Notes under the pieces: generated by a model
The model's database searches: none
Seen by the model: only the letters and a program-made list of their open reading frames with translations
Told to the model about the DNA's origin: nothing
Made by a program: the position numbers and the translations under genes
Source of the DNA: Brevibacterium sp. JSBI002
Lineage (GTDB): Bacteria > Actinomycetota > Actinomycetes > Actinomycetales > Brevibacteriaceae
NCBI RefSeq assembly: GCF_026013965.1
Contig: NZ_CP110341.1
Span: 3,162,001-3,226,000 of the forward strand
DNA length: 64,000 nucleotides
Reading direction: 5' to 3'
Shown here: piece by piece, positions 34,505 to 43,346 of the stretch
Layout of the letters: the number at the start of each line of letters is the position of its first letter
Numbering within the stretch: the stretch's first letter is position 1

Positions 34505-35250
34505 CTCGGGAATCGGGCGGCGATCAAGGCCGCGGTTTCGTTCAGTCGGGGGACGAAATCGATGAGCTCGTCGAGGCTGCGGCGGAAAACGGGTGCGGCG
34601 AGCGCGAGTGAGGCCAGCAGGGTGCCGTCGAGGTCGAAGACGGGTACGGCCAGGGCATTCATGCCGATGTCGTTCTCTTCGGACTGTCCCGCCCAGCCGT
34701 CGGTGCGGATCTGTTCGAGGCGCCTGAGCATCTGTGCCGGGTCGGTGATCGAGTTCGGAGTGCGGGCGACGAGGTCGAGGGAGGCGACCGTGGCATCGAC
34801 CTGCGGATCATGGGCGAGCAGAGCTTGACCGATCGCCGAGGTGTGCAACGGTGATTCGTCCCCAGGGTCGGTGGTCGTACGGAACTGCGGGCCGTCGACG
34901 GTGAGCACGGTGAGAGCGGCATTGCCGCGACGGACGGCGAGGATGCTCGATTCGCCGGTGGACTTCGTCAGCTCCTGGAGCAGGTCCTTCGTCGCTCCGG
35001 ACAGCCCTTGCCGGTGCGCGACCTTCTGCGCCAAGCGGAAGACCTCCATCCCGAGGGTGTAGATCTTCGTACGCGCCTCGAAGCTGGCATACCCGGATTC
35101 GACGAGCCCTCCGAGGAGGCGGTAGGCGGTCGAGAAGGGGTAGCCGGTCGTCTCGACGGCCTGAGCCGCGCTGATCCCCTCGGGTGATTCCCCGAGGAGT
35201 TCGAGCATCTCGAAGGTCTTCGTCACCGAGTTCGAGCCCTTGGGCGGCAT
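34501..35250 (-). CDS. IclR-family regulator of the quinate/shikimate cluster
   Basis: A 249-aa regulator. Winged helix at residues ~5-65 ([40 protein letters not shown]) and an IclR effector domain ([57 protein letters not shown]). IclR members such as PcaR and PobR respond to aromatic acids; the effector here may be shikimate, quinate or chorismate. ATG 35250 follows GGAGG. It sits between its own operon and the divergent transporter, with palindromes in the shared promoter. Corynebacterium glutamicum uses a LysR-type QsuR instead, so the regulator class differs. Confidence 0.9.
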   Translation of the reverse strand: MPPKGSNSVTKTFEMLELLGESPEGISAAQAVETTGYPFSTAYRLLGGLVESGYASFEARTKIYTLGMEVFRLAQKVAHRQGLSGATKDLLQELTKSTGESSILAVRRGNAALTVLTVDGPQFRTTTDPGDESPLHTSAIGQALLAHDPQVDATVASLDLVARTPNSITDPAQMLRRLEQIRTDGWAGQSEENDIGMNALAVPVFDLDGTLLASLALAAPVFRRSLDELIDFVPRLNETAALIAARFPR

Positions 35251-35373
35251 GCTTCGCCTCCTTGCGTTGCTGTGGCAGTTCGGTGGTACTGGGGCAGTGT
35301 GTGTGCAGGTAGTTCATGAGTCCGGAAAGCAGAATTCCCGCGTTCCACGTTGACAGGCTATGTCATCTCAATC

Positions 35374-35425
35374 ACACTGTAAACCACAATGTAACAATAA
35401 TTGCCACACTATGGCAATACAGTGT
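35374..35425. promoter_or_regulatory. nested palindromes in the divergent qsu-type promoter
   Basis: ACACTGTA (35374-35381) pairs with TACAGTGT (35418-35425). Inside it ATTGCCA (35400-35406) pairs with TGGCAAT (35412-35418) over a 5-nt spacer. This AT-rich stretch lies between the IclR gene and the transporter and is the probable operator. Confidence 0.6.
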
Positions 35426-35493
35426 CGGTCCGATGAACGCTCGACAGCGCCGAGGCCGTCGATAAGTCCTGAGAGTGAGAAATGCGAGGAAGC

Positions 35494-36819
35494 ATGAGCA
35501 ACGCGATCGAGGAAGCTCGCCCCACGAAGAAGACACCGCTGCGCGCGGCCCTGTCGAGTTGGACGGGCTCGGCCCTGGAGTACTACGACTTTGCGGTCTA
35601 CGGGACCGCGGCGGCACTGGTGCTCAACACTCTGTTCTTCCCCGAGACCACCGCACCGGGGATCGCCATTCTGCTGGCGATGGGCACGGTCGGGGTCGCC
35701 TATGTCGTGCGTCCGCTGGGCGCGCTCATCATGGGACCGCTCGGTGACCGCTTCGGTCGCAAGTTCGTCCTCATGCTCACCCTGTTCATGATGGGCGTGT
35801 CGACCTTCATCGTCGGCTGCCTGCCGACCTACGACCAGGTCGGGATGTTGGCTCCGATCCTGCTCGTGCTCTGCCGCATCATCCAGGGCCTGTCGGCCTC
35901 GGGTGAGCAGGCGAGCGCGATCTCAGTCTCCCTCGAACATTCGGACGAGGAGAAGCGGTCGTGGACGACGAGCTGGACCTTGCACGGCACTCAGGCCGGC
36001 ACTCTGCTGGCCACAGCCGTGTTCATTCCCTTCACTGCCTTCCTCCCCGACGAAGCACTCTTCAGCTGGGGCTGGCGCGTACCGTTCTGGCTGTCGGCAC
36101 TGGTCGTGCTCACCGCCTGGCTCATCCGTCGCGGGCTCGAGGAGCCGCCGGCATTCAAGGAGGCGCGGGTTGAGAACCCACCGCTCATGCAGGTCTTCCG
36201 GTGGCACAAGGCCGCGGTCGTCCGCGTGGCCGTGTGCGCCATGGTCAACACCGTGAATATGGTCTTCACCGTCTGGTCGCTGTCGTTCGCCACGTCGATC
36301 GTCGGACTCGAACGTTCAACCATGCTGCTCGTCTCGGTCATCGCCAACGGTGTCGCTCTGTTCGCGATCCCGACGGCCGCGCTGCTCTCCGACCGATTCG
36401 GCCGGAAGCCGGTCTTCATCACCGGTGCCGTCGGATCGGGTCTGATGATGTTCCCGTACCTGGGTGCGGTCTCGGCCGGGAACTGGCCGCTCATCTTCGT
36501 CTTCGGCGCCATCATGTCCGGCTGCGCGTACTCGCTGGCCAATTCCATCTGGCCCTCGTTCTACGCCGAGATGTTCCCGACGACGGCACGAGTGACAGGG
36601 CTGGCCCTGGGCACACAGGTCGGATTCGCGGTCTCCGGCGGTCTGGCTCCGGTCCTCGCTTCCGCTGTCGCCGGTGCCGGAGGAGAGAATTGGGTCTCGG
36701 TCGCCGCGTTCACCGCGGGCGTCTGCATCGTCGTCGGCCTGGTCGCCATGACGGCGAAGGAGACAAAGGGGCTGAGCCTGGAAGAGATCGATGTCGTCCA
36801 TGAGGAAAGGTCACGATGA
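35494..36819 (+). CDS. MHS-family MFS transporter, probable quinate/shikimate uptake
   Basis: A ~441-aa, 12-helix metabolite:H+ symporter. The helix-1 SSWTGSALEYYDFAVYGTAA, the loop 2-3 motif MGPLGDRFGRKFVLML, RIIQGLSASGEQASAISVSL after helix 4 and LLSDRFGRKPVFITGAV between the halves are hallmarks of the ShiA/KgtP/ProP (MHS) group. ATG 35494 has AGGA upstream; ATG 35482 is an alternative. It is the first gene of a two-gene operon, coupled by ATGA to the dehydroshikimate dehydratase, hence the substrate guess. Confidence 0.87.
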   Translation: MSNAIEEARPTKKTPLRAALSSWTGSALEYYDFAVYGTAAALVLNTLFFPETTAPGIAILLAMGTVGVAYVVRPLGALIMGPLGDRFGRKFVLMLTLFMMGVSTFIVGCLPTYDQVGMLAPILLVLCRIIQGLSASGEQASAISVSLEHSDEEKRSWTTSWTLHGTQAGTLLATAVFIPFTAFLPDEALFSWGWRVPFWLSALVVLTAWLIRRGLEEPPAFKEARVENPPLMQVFRWHKAAVVRVAVCAMVNTVNMVFTVWSLSFATSIVGLERSTMLLVSVIANGVALFAIPTAALLSDRFGRKPVFITGAVGSGLMMFPYLGAVSAGNWPLIFVFGAIMSGCAYSLANSIWPSFYAEMFPTTARVTGLALGTQVGFAVSGGLAPVLASAVAGAGGENWVSVAAFTAGVCIVVGLVAMTAKETKGLSLEEIDVVHEERSR

Positions 36820-38756
36820 GAACCTCGATTGCCACGGTGTGCCTGTCAGGCACGCTCGAGGAGAAGCTGCAGGCTGCCGCAACGGCAGGATTCGATGGGG
36901 TCGAGATCTTCGAACAGGATCTCATCGTCTCCCCCAACTCCCCCGAAGCGACCGCCGCACTGGCCGCAGGCCTCGGACTGAGTCTTGACCTCTATCAGCC
37001 CTTCCGTGATTTCGAAGGCGTCGATGAGGAGCAGTTCGCTGCCAATCTGACCCGGGCCGAGGCGAAGTTCCAGCTGATGAGTCGAATGGGAATGACCACG
37101 GTCCTGCTGTGCTCGAACGTCGCCACCGCAACCATCGACGATGATGCGGTCGTCATCGATCAGCTGCGCCGCCTCGGCGATCTGGCAGAGAGATACTGCA
37201 TCGATGTCGCCTACGAGGCGTTGGCCTGGGGCCGGTTCGTCTCCGAATACGATCGCGCCTGGGACCTCGTCAAGGCAGCCGACCATCCGCGCATCGGCAC
37301 CTGCCTCGACAGCTTCCATATCCTCTCCCGCGGCACGGACCTGTCACGCATCGCCGAGATCCCGGGCGAGAAGATCTTCTTCCTCCAGCTCGCCGACGCT
37401 CCGGCCCTGTCGATGGATGTGCTCAGCTGGTCCCGTCACCACCGAGTCTTCCCCGGCGAAGGCTCGTGGGACCTCACCGACTTCCTCGCTCGCGTCGCCG
37501 GGACCGGTTATGCCGGACCGGTGTCGCTCGAAGTCTTCAACGACTCCTTCCGACAGGCCGACACCCAGCGCACCGCCGTCGACGGACTGCGTTCCCTGCG
37601 GTGGCTCGAAGCGAATGTGTCCGCGACCTTTGACGACCGTGCGTCTGGCGCTGACTGGGGAAGAGATCGCCTACAGCTAGACCTGCAGCCGCTGCCGCGG
37701 GTCGCGGAGCCGCGAGGCATCGACTACGTCGAACTGAACACCGATGACCTGGGCGCACTCACCCGGCAGATCCACCAGCTCGGGTTCCGGTTCGTCGGCT
37801 TCCACCGCACGAAACCACATGTGCAGCTGTGGCGACGCGGTCAGGCGCGAATCGTCCTCACCGAGCCCATCGAACCGGAGTACGCGCCGATCGTGCCGGC
37901 TGACGAATCCACCGTCGCGCTTGCGGTGTCCACTCCGGATGCACATTCCACTGCGTCCGGAACTTATCTGCGAGGCATCGGATTCGCCGTCGCAGATGCC
38001 GATGCCGCAATGGAACGCGCCCTCCTGCTCTCGACGACCGAGGTCCCTCGCGAACAGGCTCACGACGAGAAGGTGCTGCGTGGGGTCTTCGCCCCCGACG
38101 GGTCAGAGGTCTTCTTCGGCGACGGAGATGGTGAGGATCCGCAGTGGACCGACGAGTTCGGCACCGTCCCGGACGACCGACAGTCGGCTATCGACCACAT
38201 CAACCTCGCTCAGCCGGCCCATCACTACGACGAGGCAGTGCTCTTCTACACCTCCCTGCTTGCTCTGACCGCACTGCCGTCCCAGGACGTGCCGAGCCCC
38301 TCCGGCCTCGTGCGCTCCCAAGTAATGTCCAGCGCCGATGGGGCAGTGAGGATGCCTCTCAACGTCTCCCCCGATCACAGCCCCAACGCGTTGAGCCGAG
38401 GTGCCGGCTCACCTGCTGCGACTTACCCGGAGCATGTGGCCATCGCCTGCGATGACATCTTCACCGCGGCGACAACCGCGGTCGCGCGAGGTCTGAAGTT
38501 CTTGGCAGTGCCGCAGAACTACTATGAGGACCTTGCCGCACGCTTCGACCTCGCACCGGAGCTGCTGGATCGGCTGCGCGAGCACAACATCCTCTACGAC
38601 CATGACGCCGAGGGCGAGTTCCTCCATTTCTACACGTCGACGATCGGCTCGGTCTTCTTCGAGATGGTCGAACGCCGTACCGGCTATCGCGGCTTCGGCG
38701 CTCCGAACGCACCGGTGCGGTTGGCAGCCCAGCATCGGCGCAACACGGAGAGCTGA
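36816..38756 (+). CDS. qsuB: 3-dehydroshikimate dehydratase fused to a HPPD-like domain (QsuB/QuiC1 type)
   Basis: A 646-aa enzyme turning 3-dehydroshikimate into protocatechuate. The N-terminal TIM barrel (1-270) shows the metal ligands at E134 (AYEALAWGR), D165 (CLDSFHIL), Q191 (FLQLADAP) and E239 (SLEVFND), the positions I know from Pseudomonas QuiC1. Residues ~290-635 form a VOC domain like 4-hydroxyphenylpyruvate dioxygenase with ligands in DHINLAQPAHH, EHVAIACDDIF and FFEMVERR. That domain's activity is unclear. Coupled to the transporter. No protocatechuate ring-cleavage genes lie in the window, so the rest of the pathway must be elsewhere. Confidence 0.93.
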   Translation: MRTSIATVCLSGTLEEKLQAAATAGFDGVEIFEQDLIVSPNSPEATAALAAGLGLSLDLYQPFRDFEGVDEEQFAANLTRAEAKFQLMSRMGMTTVLLCSNVATATIDDDAVVIDQLRRLGDLAERYCIDVAYEALAWGRFVSEYDRAWDLVKAADHPRIGTCLDSFHILSRGTDLSRIAEIPGEKIFFLQLADAPALSMDVLSWSRHHRVFPGEGSWDLTDFLARVAGTGYAGPVSLEVFNDSFRQADTQRTAVDGLRSLRWLEANVSATFDDRASGADWGRDRLQLDLQPLPRVAEPRGIDYVELNTDDLGALTRQIHQLGFRFVGFHRTKPHVQLWRRGQARIVLTEPIEPEYAPIVPADESTVALAVSTPDAHSTASGTYLRGIGFAVADADAAMERALLLSTTEVPREQAHDEKVLRGVFAPDGSEVFFGDGDGEDPQWTDEFGTVPDDRQSAIDHINLAQPAHHYDEAVLFYTSLLALTALPSQDVPSPSGLVRSQVMSSADGAVRMPLNVSPDHSPNALSRGAGSPAATYPEHVAIACDDIFTAATTAVARGLKFLAVPQNYYEDLAARFDLAPELLDRLREHNILYDHDAEGEFLHFYTSTIGSVFFEMVERRTGYRGFGAPNAPVRLAAQHRRNTES

Positions 38757-38761
38757 ACCGG

Positions 38762-39622
38762 TCAGAAAGGAGCAGCGTTCCCGCGTGAATCGACGTATTC
38801 CCCACCAGACCAGTCGTTCGAGCTGATCGCCGAACCTTCGAAGCCGAAGGACGACTCCCACGACTCATAGTCGACGTCCTCGCCTGCCTCGAGCTCGACG
38901 CCGTACGGCCAAGGGCACCTCTCGCGTCGAGGATTCGGCCGAAGCCGACTGCGCGAGATCTGCCAGACGATTCGCCGGATCTCGTGCTCCTCAACACCGA
39001 GGAAATCGGCGGCAGCGCCGATCAGTTCAAGCACATACTCGTCCGTGGCTATGGGGTACCACCCGACAATCTGATTGAAATAGCCCTTCACGCGGTAGTC
39101 GATATCGAAGTGCGGGGAGCCGGCGATCATGAGCAGGTTGCGCCATGAGAACCCCGATCTCTGACTGGGAAGCGCCCTCCAAGCTTTTGCCACCACATTG
39201 GCTTGAGGCCCAATACACGGTTCTTCTCCGACGGCGGCGAGCAGCTGCTCAACGGTGTCTATGCCATGATCTGCCATCACTCGTGTGGCACGGTCGACAA
39301 CCTCGGCCCTGAGCACGGCACCCGGCTGCACATTGGCAGGCTTGACATTGCAGATCACCTCCCGTGCCCATACCTCGGGCCCGCCGGCCTCTGCGATCGA
39401 ATACCGCAGAGATTTCGCCCCATCGGATTCTCCGTGCCGTTCGATATAGCGATCGGTGACGTTGTCGACCGCAGTCGGGTGCGAACCCGTCGAATAGAGC
39501 GCGTCGAGAATACACAGAGCGAGACTGCCCGGATAGCTGATTGATCGCGGCTCCCCTCGGTCATCGAGGAACTCCTCACAGCTCCACGCCAATTCTCTGA
39601 TGCTGCTGGTCGTGATCTCCAT
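38762..39622 (-). CDS. hypothetical protein, possibly helix-hairpin-helix related
   Basis: A 286-aa soluble protein. The N-terminal ELAWSCEEFLDDRGEPRSIS and PGSLALCILDALYSTGSHPT, and a WRALPSQRSGFSWRNLLMIA segment near residue 150, resemble an actinobacterial family with a helix-hairpin-helix/DNA-glycosylase-like middle region. I recognise no catalytic residues. The C-terminal ~60 residues are acidic and look unrelated. ATG 39622 follows GGAAGGTCAGAACA. It converges on the dehydratase gene with a 5-bp gap. Function unknown. Confidence 0.6.
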   Translation of the reverse strand: MEITTSSIRELAWSCEEFLDDRGEPRSISYPGSLALCILDALYSTGSHPTAVDNVTDRYIERHGESDGAKSLRYSIAEAGGPEVWAREVICNVKPANVQPGAVLRAEVVDRATRVMADHGIDTVEQLLAAVGEEPCIGPQANVVAKAWRALPSQRSGFSWRNLLMIAGSPHFDIDYRVKGYFNQIVGWYPIATDEYVLELIGAAADFLGVEEHEIRRIVWQISRSRLRPNPRRERCPWPYGVELEAGEDVDYESWESSFGFEGSAISSNDWSGGEYVDSRGNAAPF

Positions 39623-39880
39623 TGTTCTGACCTTCCGTCATGCATCGCACCCTGCGATGCGTCACCCCCGACTCCGATGTCGAAGGCATGAAGAAACATT
39701 ATCCGGAGGCACTGACACATATTGATCGGAGACGAATAGAACGAATCATTCATATGAATGCGTGAGAGGTGCATTTCTCTGGACCGCATCCAGCCACGCA
39801 CCGTCTCACCAGGGGAAACCGCCACCCCAGAAGAGACCCTCTGCCTTGGCACACCATCAGGCCTCTGGCATGGTTGGACC

Positions 39881-40198
39881 ATGAGCACAGAAGAGATCGT
39901 CATCGATGGCCCGCTGGCACGCGCAACGCGGATCCTCTGCCAGGTTTCAGCCAAGCACGTGGCAGACAAAGCTGAGATCGACAAGTCCGAACTCAAGGAC
40001 TACGAAAAGGGGACAGCGGACCTGACTGCTGAGCAGGAGCGGCGACTCATCCTCGCCCTCGAACAGTACGGCGCGCGGTTCATTCCCGACGGCTCAGAGG
40101 GCGGTTACGGCGTGCGTCTGAAGTTCAGCCGCGCAAAGGTCCGCGCCATCGAACGCTGGGAAGACGAAGGCGGCACCCCCGGCGCCGACGACGTCTGA
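39881..40198 (+). CDS. small XRE-like helix-turn-helix protein
   Basis: A 105-aa protein. Residues ~10-65 (LARATRILCQVSAKHVADKA, then EIDKSELKDYEKGTADLT) follow the Cro/XRE pattern of two short helices and a Ser-Glu-Leu-x-x-Tyr-Glu-x-Gly segment. The C-terminus (ALEQYGARFIPDGSEGGYGV) matches small XRE-like regulators found next to actinobacterial housekeeping genes. ATG 39881 lacks a clear ribosome-binding site; the longer frame from 39758 adds unlikely residues. The 258 bp upstream show nothing else. Targets unknown. Confidence 0.65.
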   Translation: MSTEEIVIDGPLARATRILCQVSAKHVADKAEIDKSELKDYEKGTADLTAEQERRLILALEQYGARFIPDGSEGGYGVRLKFSRAKVRAIERWEDEGGTPGADDV

Positions 40199-40247
40199 GC
40201 TCTCCGCTAAAGGATGCTGAGCGACCAGGCGTCGTCAGTGAAGTTCC

Positions 40248-40287
40248 GGCGGCTGAGTCACCACAAGGGCGGCTGAGTCATCACAAG
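40248..40287 (+). repeat. 20-bp tandem direct repeat
   Basis: Two adjacent 20-bp units, GGCGGCTGAGTCACCACAAG and the same with C-to-T at position 14, end one base before the terminator hairpin at 40289. Role unknown. Confidence 0.7.
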
Positions 40288-40288
40288 G

Positions 40289-40329
40289 CTGTGGCCTCGA
40301 ATCCGCATTGAGCGGATTCGAGGCCACAG
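40289..40329. terminator. bidirectional terminator between XRE-like gene and gap
   Basis: Perfect 18-bp stem CTGTGGCCTCGAATCCGC / complement with a 5-nt loop, placed between convergent genes. Confidence 0.85.
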
Positions 40330-40411
40330 GTGCATCCGTTGACTCCGAGGGACCACCTCGGCGCCGAAAATGTCGCCGGCGACGAGCGCCGGGAAACATC
40401 AGCGGAGAACG

Positions 40412-41407
40412 TCAGTTCTTGCCGATGAACTCGAGGTTGTCGACGACACGATTGGAGAAGCCCCACTCGTTGTCATACCAGGCAACGACCTTGACGTGGT
40501 TGCCAACGACGCGGGTGAGTGCGGAGTCGAAGATCGACGAAGCGGGCTGACCGACGATATCGGAGGAGACGATGGGCTCGTCCTCGTACTCGAGGATTCC
40601 TTTGAGTTCGCCCTCCGAGGCCTTCTTGTAGGCGTCGAGCACCTCGTCGCGGGTGACCTCGCGGGACACGGTCGTGTTGATCTCGACGATCGAGCCGACC
40701 GGGACGGGCACGCGGATGGCGTCGCCGGACAGCTTTCCGTCGAGCTGCGGGAGGACGAGGCCGATGGCCTTGGCCGCACCCGTCGAAGTGGGGATGATGT
40801 TTTCGGCAGCGGCACGGGCACGACGGGGATCCTTGTGCGGGCCGTCCTGAACCATCTGGTCACCGGTGTAGGCGTGGACGGTGGTCATGAAGCCCTGCTC
40901 GATTCCGGCGAGGTCATCGAGGACCTTGGCCAGCGGAGCCAGGGCGTTCGTCGTGCACGAGGCGTTGGAGATGACGGTGTGCTCGGGCTTGTACGCCTCG
41001 CTGTTCACACCATAGGCGAGGGTGACGTCGGCACCCTTCGAGGGAGCGGAGACGAGGACCTTCTTCGCGCCGGCAGTGATGTGGGCGCTGGCCTTGTCGG
41101 CCTTGGTGAAGCGGCCGGTCGATTCGAGGGCGATGTCGATGCCGAGCTCGCCCCAGGGCAGCTTGGCCGGATCCTTCTCGGCGAAGACTTTGATGGCCTT
41201 GCCGTCGATGATGAGGGAATCCTCGGTGGCCTCGACGTCGTGATTGAAGCGTCCGAGGGTGGTGTCGAACTTCAGCAGCCGAGCGAGATCGTCGACGGCG
41301 CCGAGGTCGTTGATGGCCACAACCTCGAGCTCGCTGCCGCGCTCGATCAGGGCCCGCAGGGTGCTGCGTCCGATGCGACCGAAACCATTGATGGCGATGC
41401 GAGTCAA
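40412..41407 (-). CDS. gap: type I glyceraldehyde-3-phosphate dehydrogenase
   Basis: A 331-aa glycolytic enzyme. IAINGFGRIGRSTLRALIER opens the NAD domain, VVAINDL keeps the NAD-selecting Asp, SNASCTTNALAPLAK holds the nucleophile Cys, VHAYTGDQ the base His, and the C-terminal WYDNEWGFSNRVVD is intact. I place the start at TTG 41407: AAGGAG lies five bases upstream, while the GTG at 41413 would abut the ribosome-binding site. No pgk or tpi follows, so this is a stand-alone gap gene. The 240-bp upstream gap contains its promoter. Confidence 0.95.
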   Translation of the reverse strand: MTRIAINGFGRIGRSTLRALIERGSELEVVAINDLGAVDDLARLLKFDTTLGRFNHDVEATEDSLIIDGKAIKVFAEKDPAKLPWGELGIDIALESTGRFTKADKASAHITAGAKKVLVSAPSKGADVTLAYGVNSEAYKPEHTVISNASCTTNALAPLAKVLDDLAGIEQGFMTTVHAYTGDQMVQDGPHKDPRRARAAAENIIPTSTGAAKAIGLVLPQLDGKLSGDAIRVPVPVGSIVEINTTVSREVTRDEVLDAYKKASEGELKGILEYEDEPIVSSDIVGQPASSIFDSALTRVVGNHVKVVAWYDNEWGFSNRVVDNLEFIGKN

Positions 41408-41652
41408 TGTCACTCCTTGTAGATGTTGAACACGGGATTCGTCTTGATATCTCCATCATGGGCGATTTCCACAAACGTCAACAGTGGCCAACCAGACAAT
41501 CTACGCAAGATTATCGCCAGTTGTATTGCCAAAGGTCGAAAGTTTCTAGCCAGCCTCATGTTCGTGTGATCCGGGTCGCTGAAAGCCGGCGATGCAACTG
41601 TGGAATTGCCGATGTAGGACGACGCGGGAAGTCGTCGAGAAGAGGGCTCTTC

Positions 41653-42750
41653 TCAGCCCTGGAAGGAGTGGCGGTAGTCGTTCGGGGAGGTCGAGAGGAT
41701 GCGCTGAAAATGCATCCGCAGATTCGCACCCGATCCGAGGCCCACCTGGTCAGCGATCTGTTCGATGCCCAGGTCGGAGTTCTCCAAGAGCTCGCGAGCC
41801 AGGTCGACCCGAGCTCTGAGCACCCACTGCATGGGTGTGTAGCCGGTGTCTTCGACGAAGCGGCGGGAGAAGGTGCGCACGGAGACTCCGGCGTTGGCGG
41901 CGAGATCGTGCAGGGTGATCTTCTCGCCGATGTGCTGAAGCGCCCATTCGCGGGTGTCGGCGAAGTCGTCGCCGAGGGGGTCCGGCACGCTGCGCGGCAC
42001 GTACTGCGCCTGGCCTGCGCTTCGATAGGCGGCCGCGACGAGGCGGCGGGCGACCTGATTGGACAGTCCGACACCGTGATCGCTGCGGATGAGGTGAAGG
42101 CACAGATCGATCGCCGAGGCGGCTCCGGCGGAGGTCAGCAGCTGCCCTTCGTCGATGAAGAGGACGTTTTCGTCGACCTTGATCGAGGGGAACCGTCGGG
42201 CGAGCTCCTTCGCCGTCGACCAGTGCGTGGTGGCGCGTCGTCCGACGAGCAGTCCCGTGCGCGCGAGGACGAAGGTGCCGGTGGAGATGGCAGCGATCCG
42301 CGCGCCGCGTTCGAATGCCGAGAGGAGCGCCCCGATGACCGAGGCCGGAGGTTCTTCTGCCACCGCCGAGGTAGCACCCGGCAGGATGATCGTGTCCGCG
42401 GTCTCCAGGGCGTGAAGTCCCTGGTCGACGGAATAGTCGAGCCCGTCCGAACCGGTCACCTTTCCTGCGGTGATGCCACAGACCTCGACTTCATAGGGCC
42501 AGTTGCCTGCGGGCACGGTCGTCGGCCGTCCGCTGGGCACGGCGGAAGCCGCCTCACCGCTCGGATTCGGCTGGGAGCGTGGGGCCGCCTCGGCGCGGGT
42601 GCGGTCTGTGGCTGCGTTCGACTCCCGCCCGAAGACCTGGACGGGGACGCCGAGATCCATGGCAGACACCCCGTCCAGTGCCAGCACGAGGATGCGGTGC
42701 GGGCGGAAACGGGGTGTTCTGCGTGGAAGCGTGCGGGGGTCGTCAATCAT
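41653..42750 (-). CDS. GlxA-family AraC regulator with DJ-1/PfpI domain
   Basis: A 365-aa regulator. Residues ~18-200 form a class-I-glutamine-amidotransferase-like ligand domain (RILVLALDGVSAMDLGVPVQ, TIILPGATSAV, ARIAAISTGTFVLARTGLLV), with Thr where catalytic Cys occurs in true DJ-1 enzymes. Two AraC helix-turn-helix motifs follow (ITLHDLAANAGVSVRTFSRR, IEQIADQVGLGSGANLRMHF). GlxA-like regulators commonly control catabolic genes. An Ala/Pro/Gly insert near 55-85 is unusual. ATG 42750; ribosome-binding site weak. It is next to an AhpD-like gene. Confidence 0.87.
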   Translation of the reverse strand: MIDDPRTLPRRTPRFRPHRILVLALDGVSAMDLGVPVQVFGRESNAATDRTRAEAAPRSQPNPSGEAASAVPSGRPTTVPAGNWPYEVEVCGITAGKVTGSDGLDYSVDQGLHALETADTIILPGATSAVAEEPPASVIGALLSAFERGARIAAISTGTFVLARTGLLVGRRATTHWSTAKELARRFPSIKVDENVLFIDEGQLLTSAGAASAIDLCLHLIRSDHGVGLSNQVARRLVAAAYRSAGQAQYVPRSVPDPLGDDFADTREWALQHIGEKITLHDLAANAGVSVRTFSRRFVEDTGYTPMQWVLRARVDLARELLENSDLGIEQIADQVGLGSGANLRMHFQRILSTSPNDYRHSFQG

Positions 42751-42788
42751 GATCGCATCTCAGTCTAGGCAATCGGGACTCGGCGGAC

Positions 42789-43130
42789 TCAGTGCTCGTG
42801 GACCCCGGTGAGCTTGAAGCCGAGACGGCCGTGGGCGTAGGCTCCGCCGGCACGGAGCGCCGAGGCAGTCCAGGCGGTCTCGGCCAGTTCGGTCTCCGTG
42901 GCGCCGGCCTTGACGGCGGCATTCGAATGCGCATCGATGCAGTAGGCACACTGGGTGGTCAAGCCGACGGCGCAGGCGATCAGCTCGCGGTATTTCAGCG
43001 GGATCTCACGGCCCTCGGAAGCGAAGACGGCGTTGTTGAACTCGCCGAAGGCCTTGAGGATGTCGGGAGTGGTCTCTTTGTAGGCCCTGTCGTACTTGCC
43101 GTCGGTCTCGCGGTCGAAGAAATCGGTCAT
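42789..43130 (-). CDS. AhpD-like carboxymuconolactone decarboxylase family protein
   Basis: A 113-aa protein of the CMD/AhpD superfamily. The redox motif CAYCIDAHSNAAVKAG (C-x-x-C-x-x-x-H) and upstream REIPLKYRELIACAVGLTTQ are textbook. Such proteins form oligomers that reduce peroxide via the CXXC pair. ATG 43130 follows CAGGAG at good spacing, so the longer frame to 43190 is not used. Same strand as, and 38 bp before, the GlxA-type regulator, which could co-transcribe with it. Confidence 0.9.
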   Translation of the reverse strand: MTDFFDRETDGKYDRAYKETTPDILKAFGEFNNAVFASEGREIPLKYRELIACAVGLTTQCAYCIDAHSNAAVKAGATETELAETAWTASALRAGGAYAHGRLGFKLTGVHEH

Positions 43131-43265
43131 GGTCGCATCTCCTGTGATCGGTGTCATTCCGATCCTCACGCTACCGAGTCCCCGCACCAATCGCTACGGA
43201 ATTGTCACCTAAGAGGCGGATCGACACGTACACAGCTACGCCGGACGGGACTGCGGTCGGTGTGC

Positions 43266-43327
43266 CTCCTGTGGGTGGATCCGCTTCGAGTATCCGCACT
43301 GTTTCGAGGTGGATCCGCCCGCAGGAG
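43266..43327. repeat. long inverted repeat, copy 2 of a two-member family
   Basis: Arms CTCCTGTGGGTGGATCC (43266-43282) and GGATCCGCCCGCAGGAG (43311-43327) pair at 15 of 17 positions (the mismatches would be G-U in RNA) over a 28-nt loop. The arm core, loop length and the loop end AGGT equal those of the copy at 1676-1733. It lies between the serine hydrolase stop and the AhpD-like gene. Confidence 0.8.
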
Positions 43328-43346
43328 ACACGCGAACCGCTCGGGC

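Noticed and set aside
40248..40287. CRISPR array
   Set aside because: Just two adjacent 20-bp units without spacers and no cas genes.
41408..41413. GTG 41413 as the gap start
   Set aside because: It is directly contiguous with the AAGGA ribosome-binding sequence; TTG 41407 has proper spacing.
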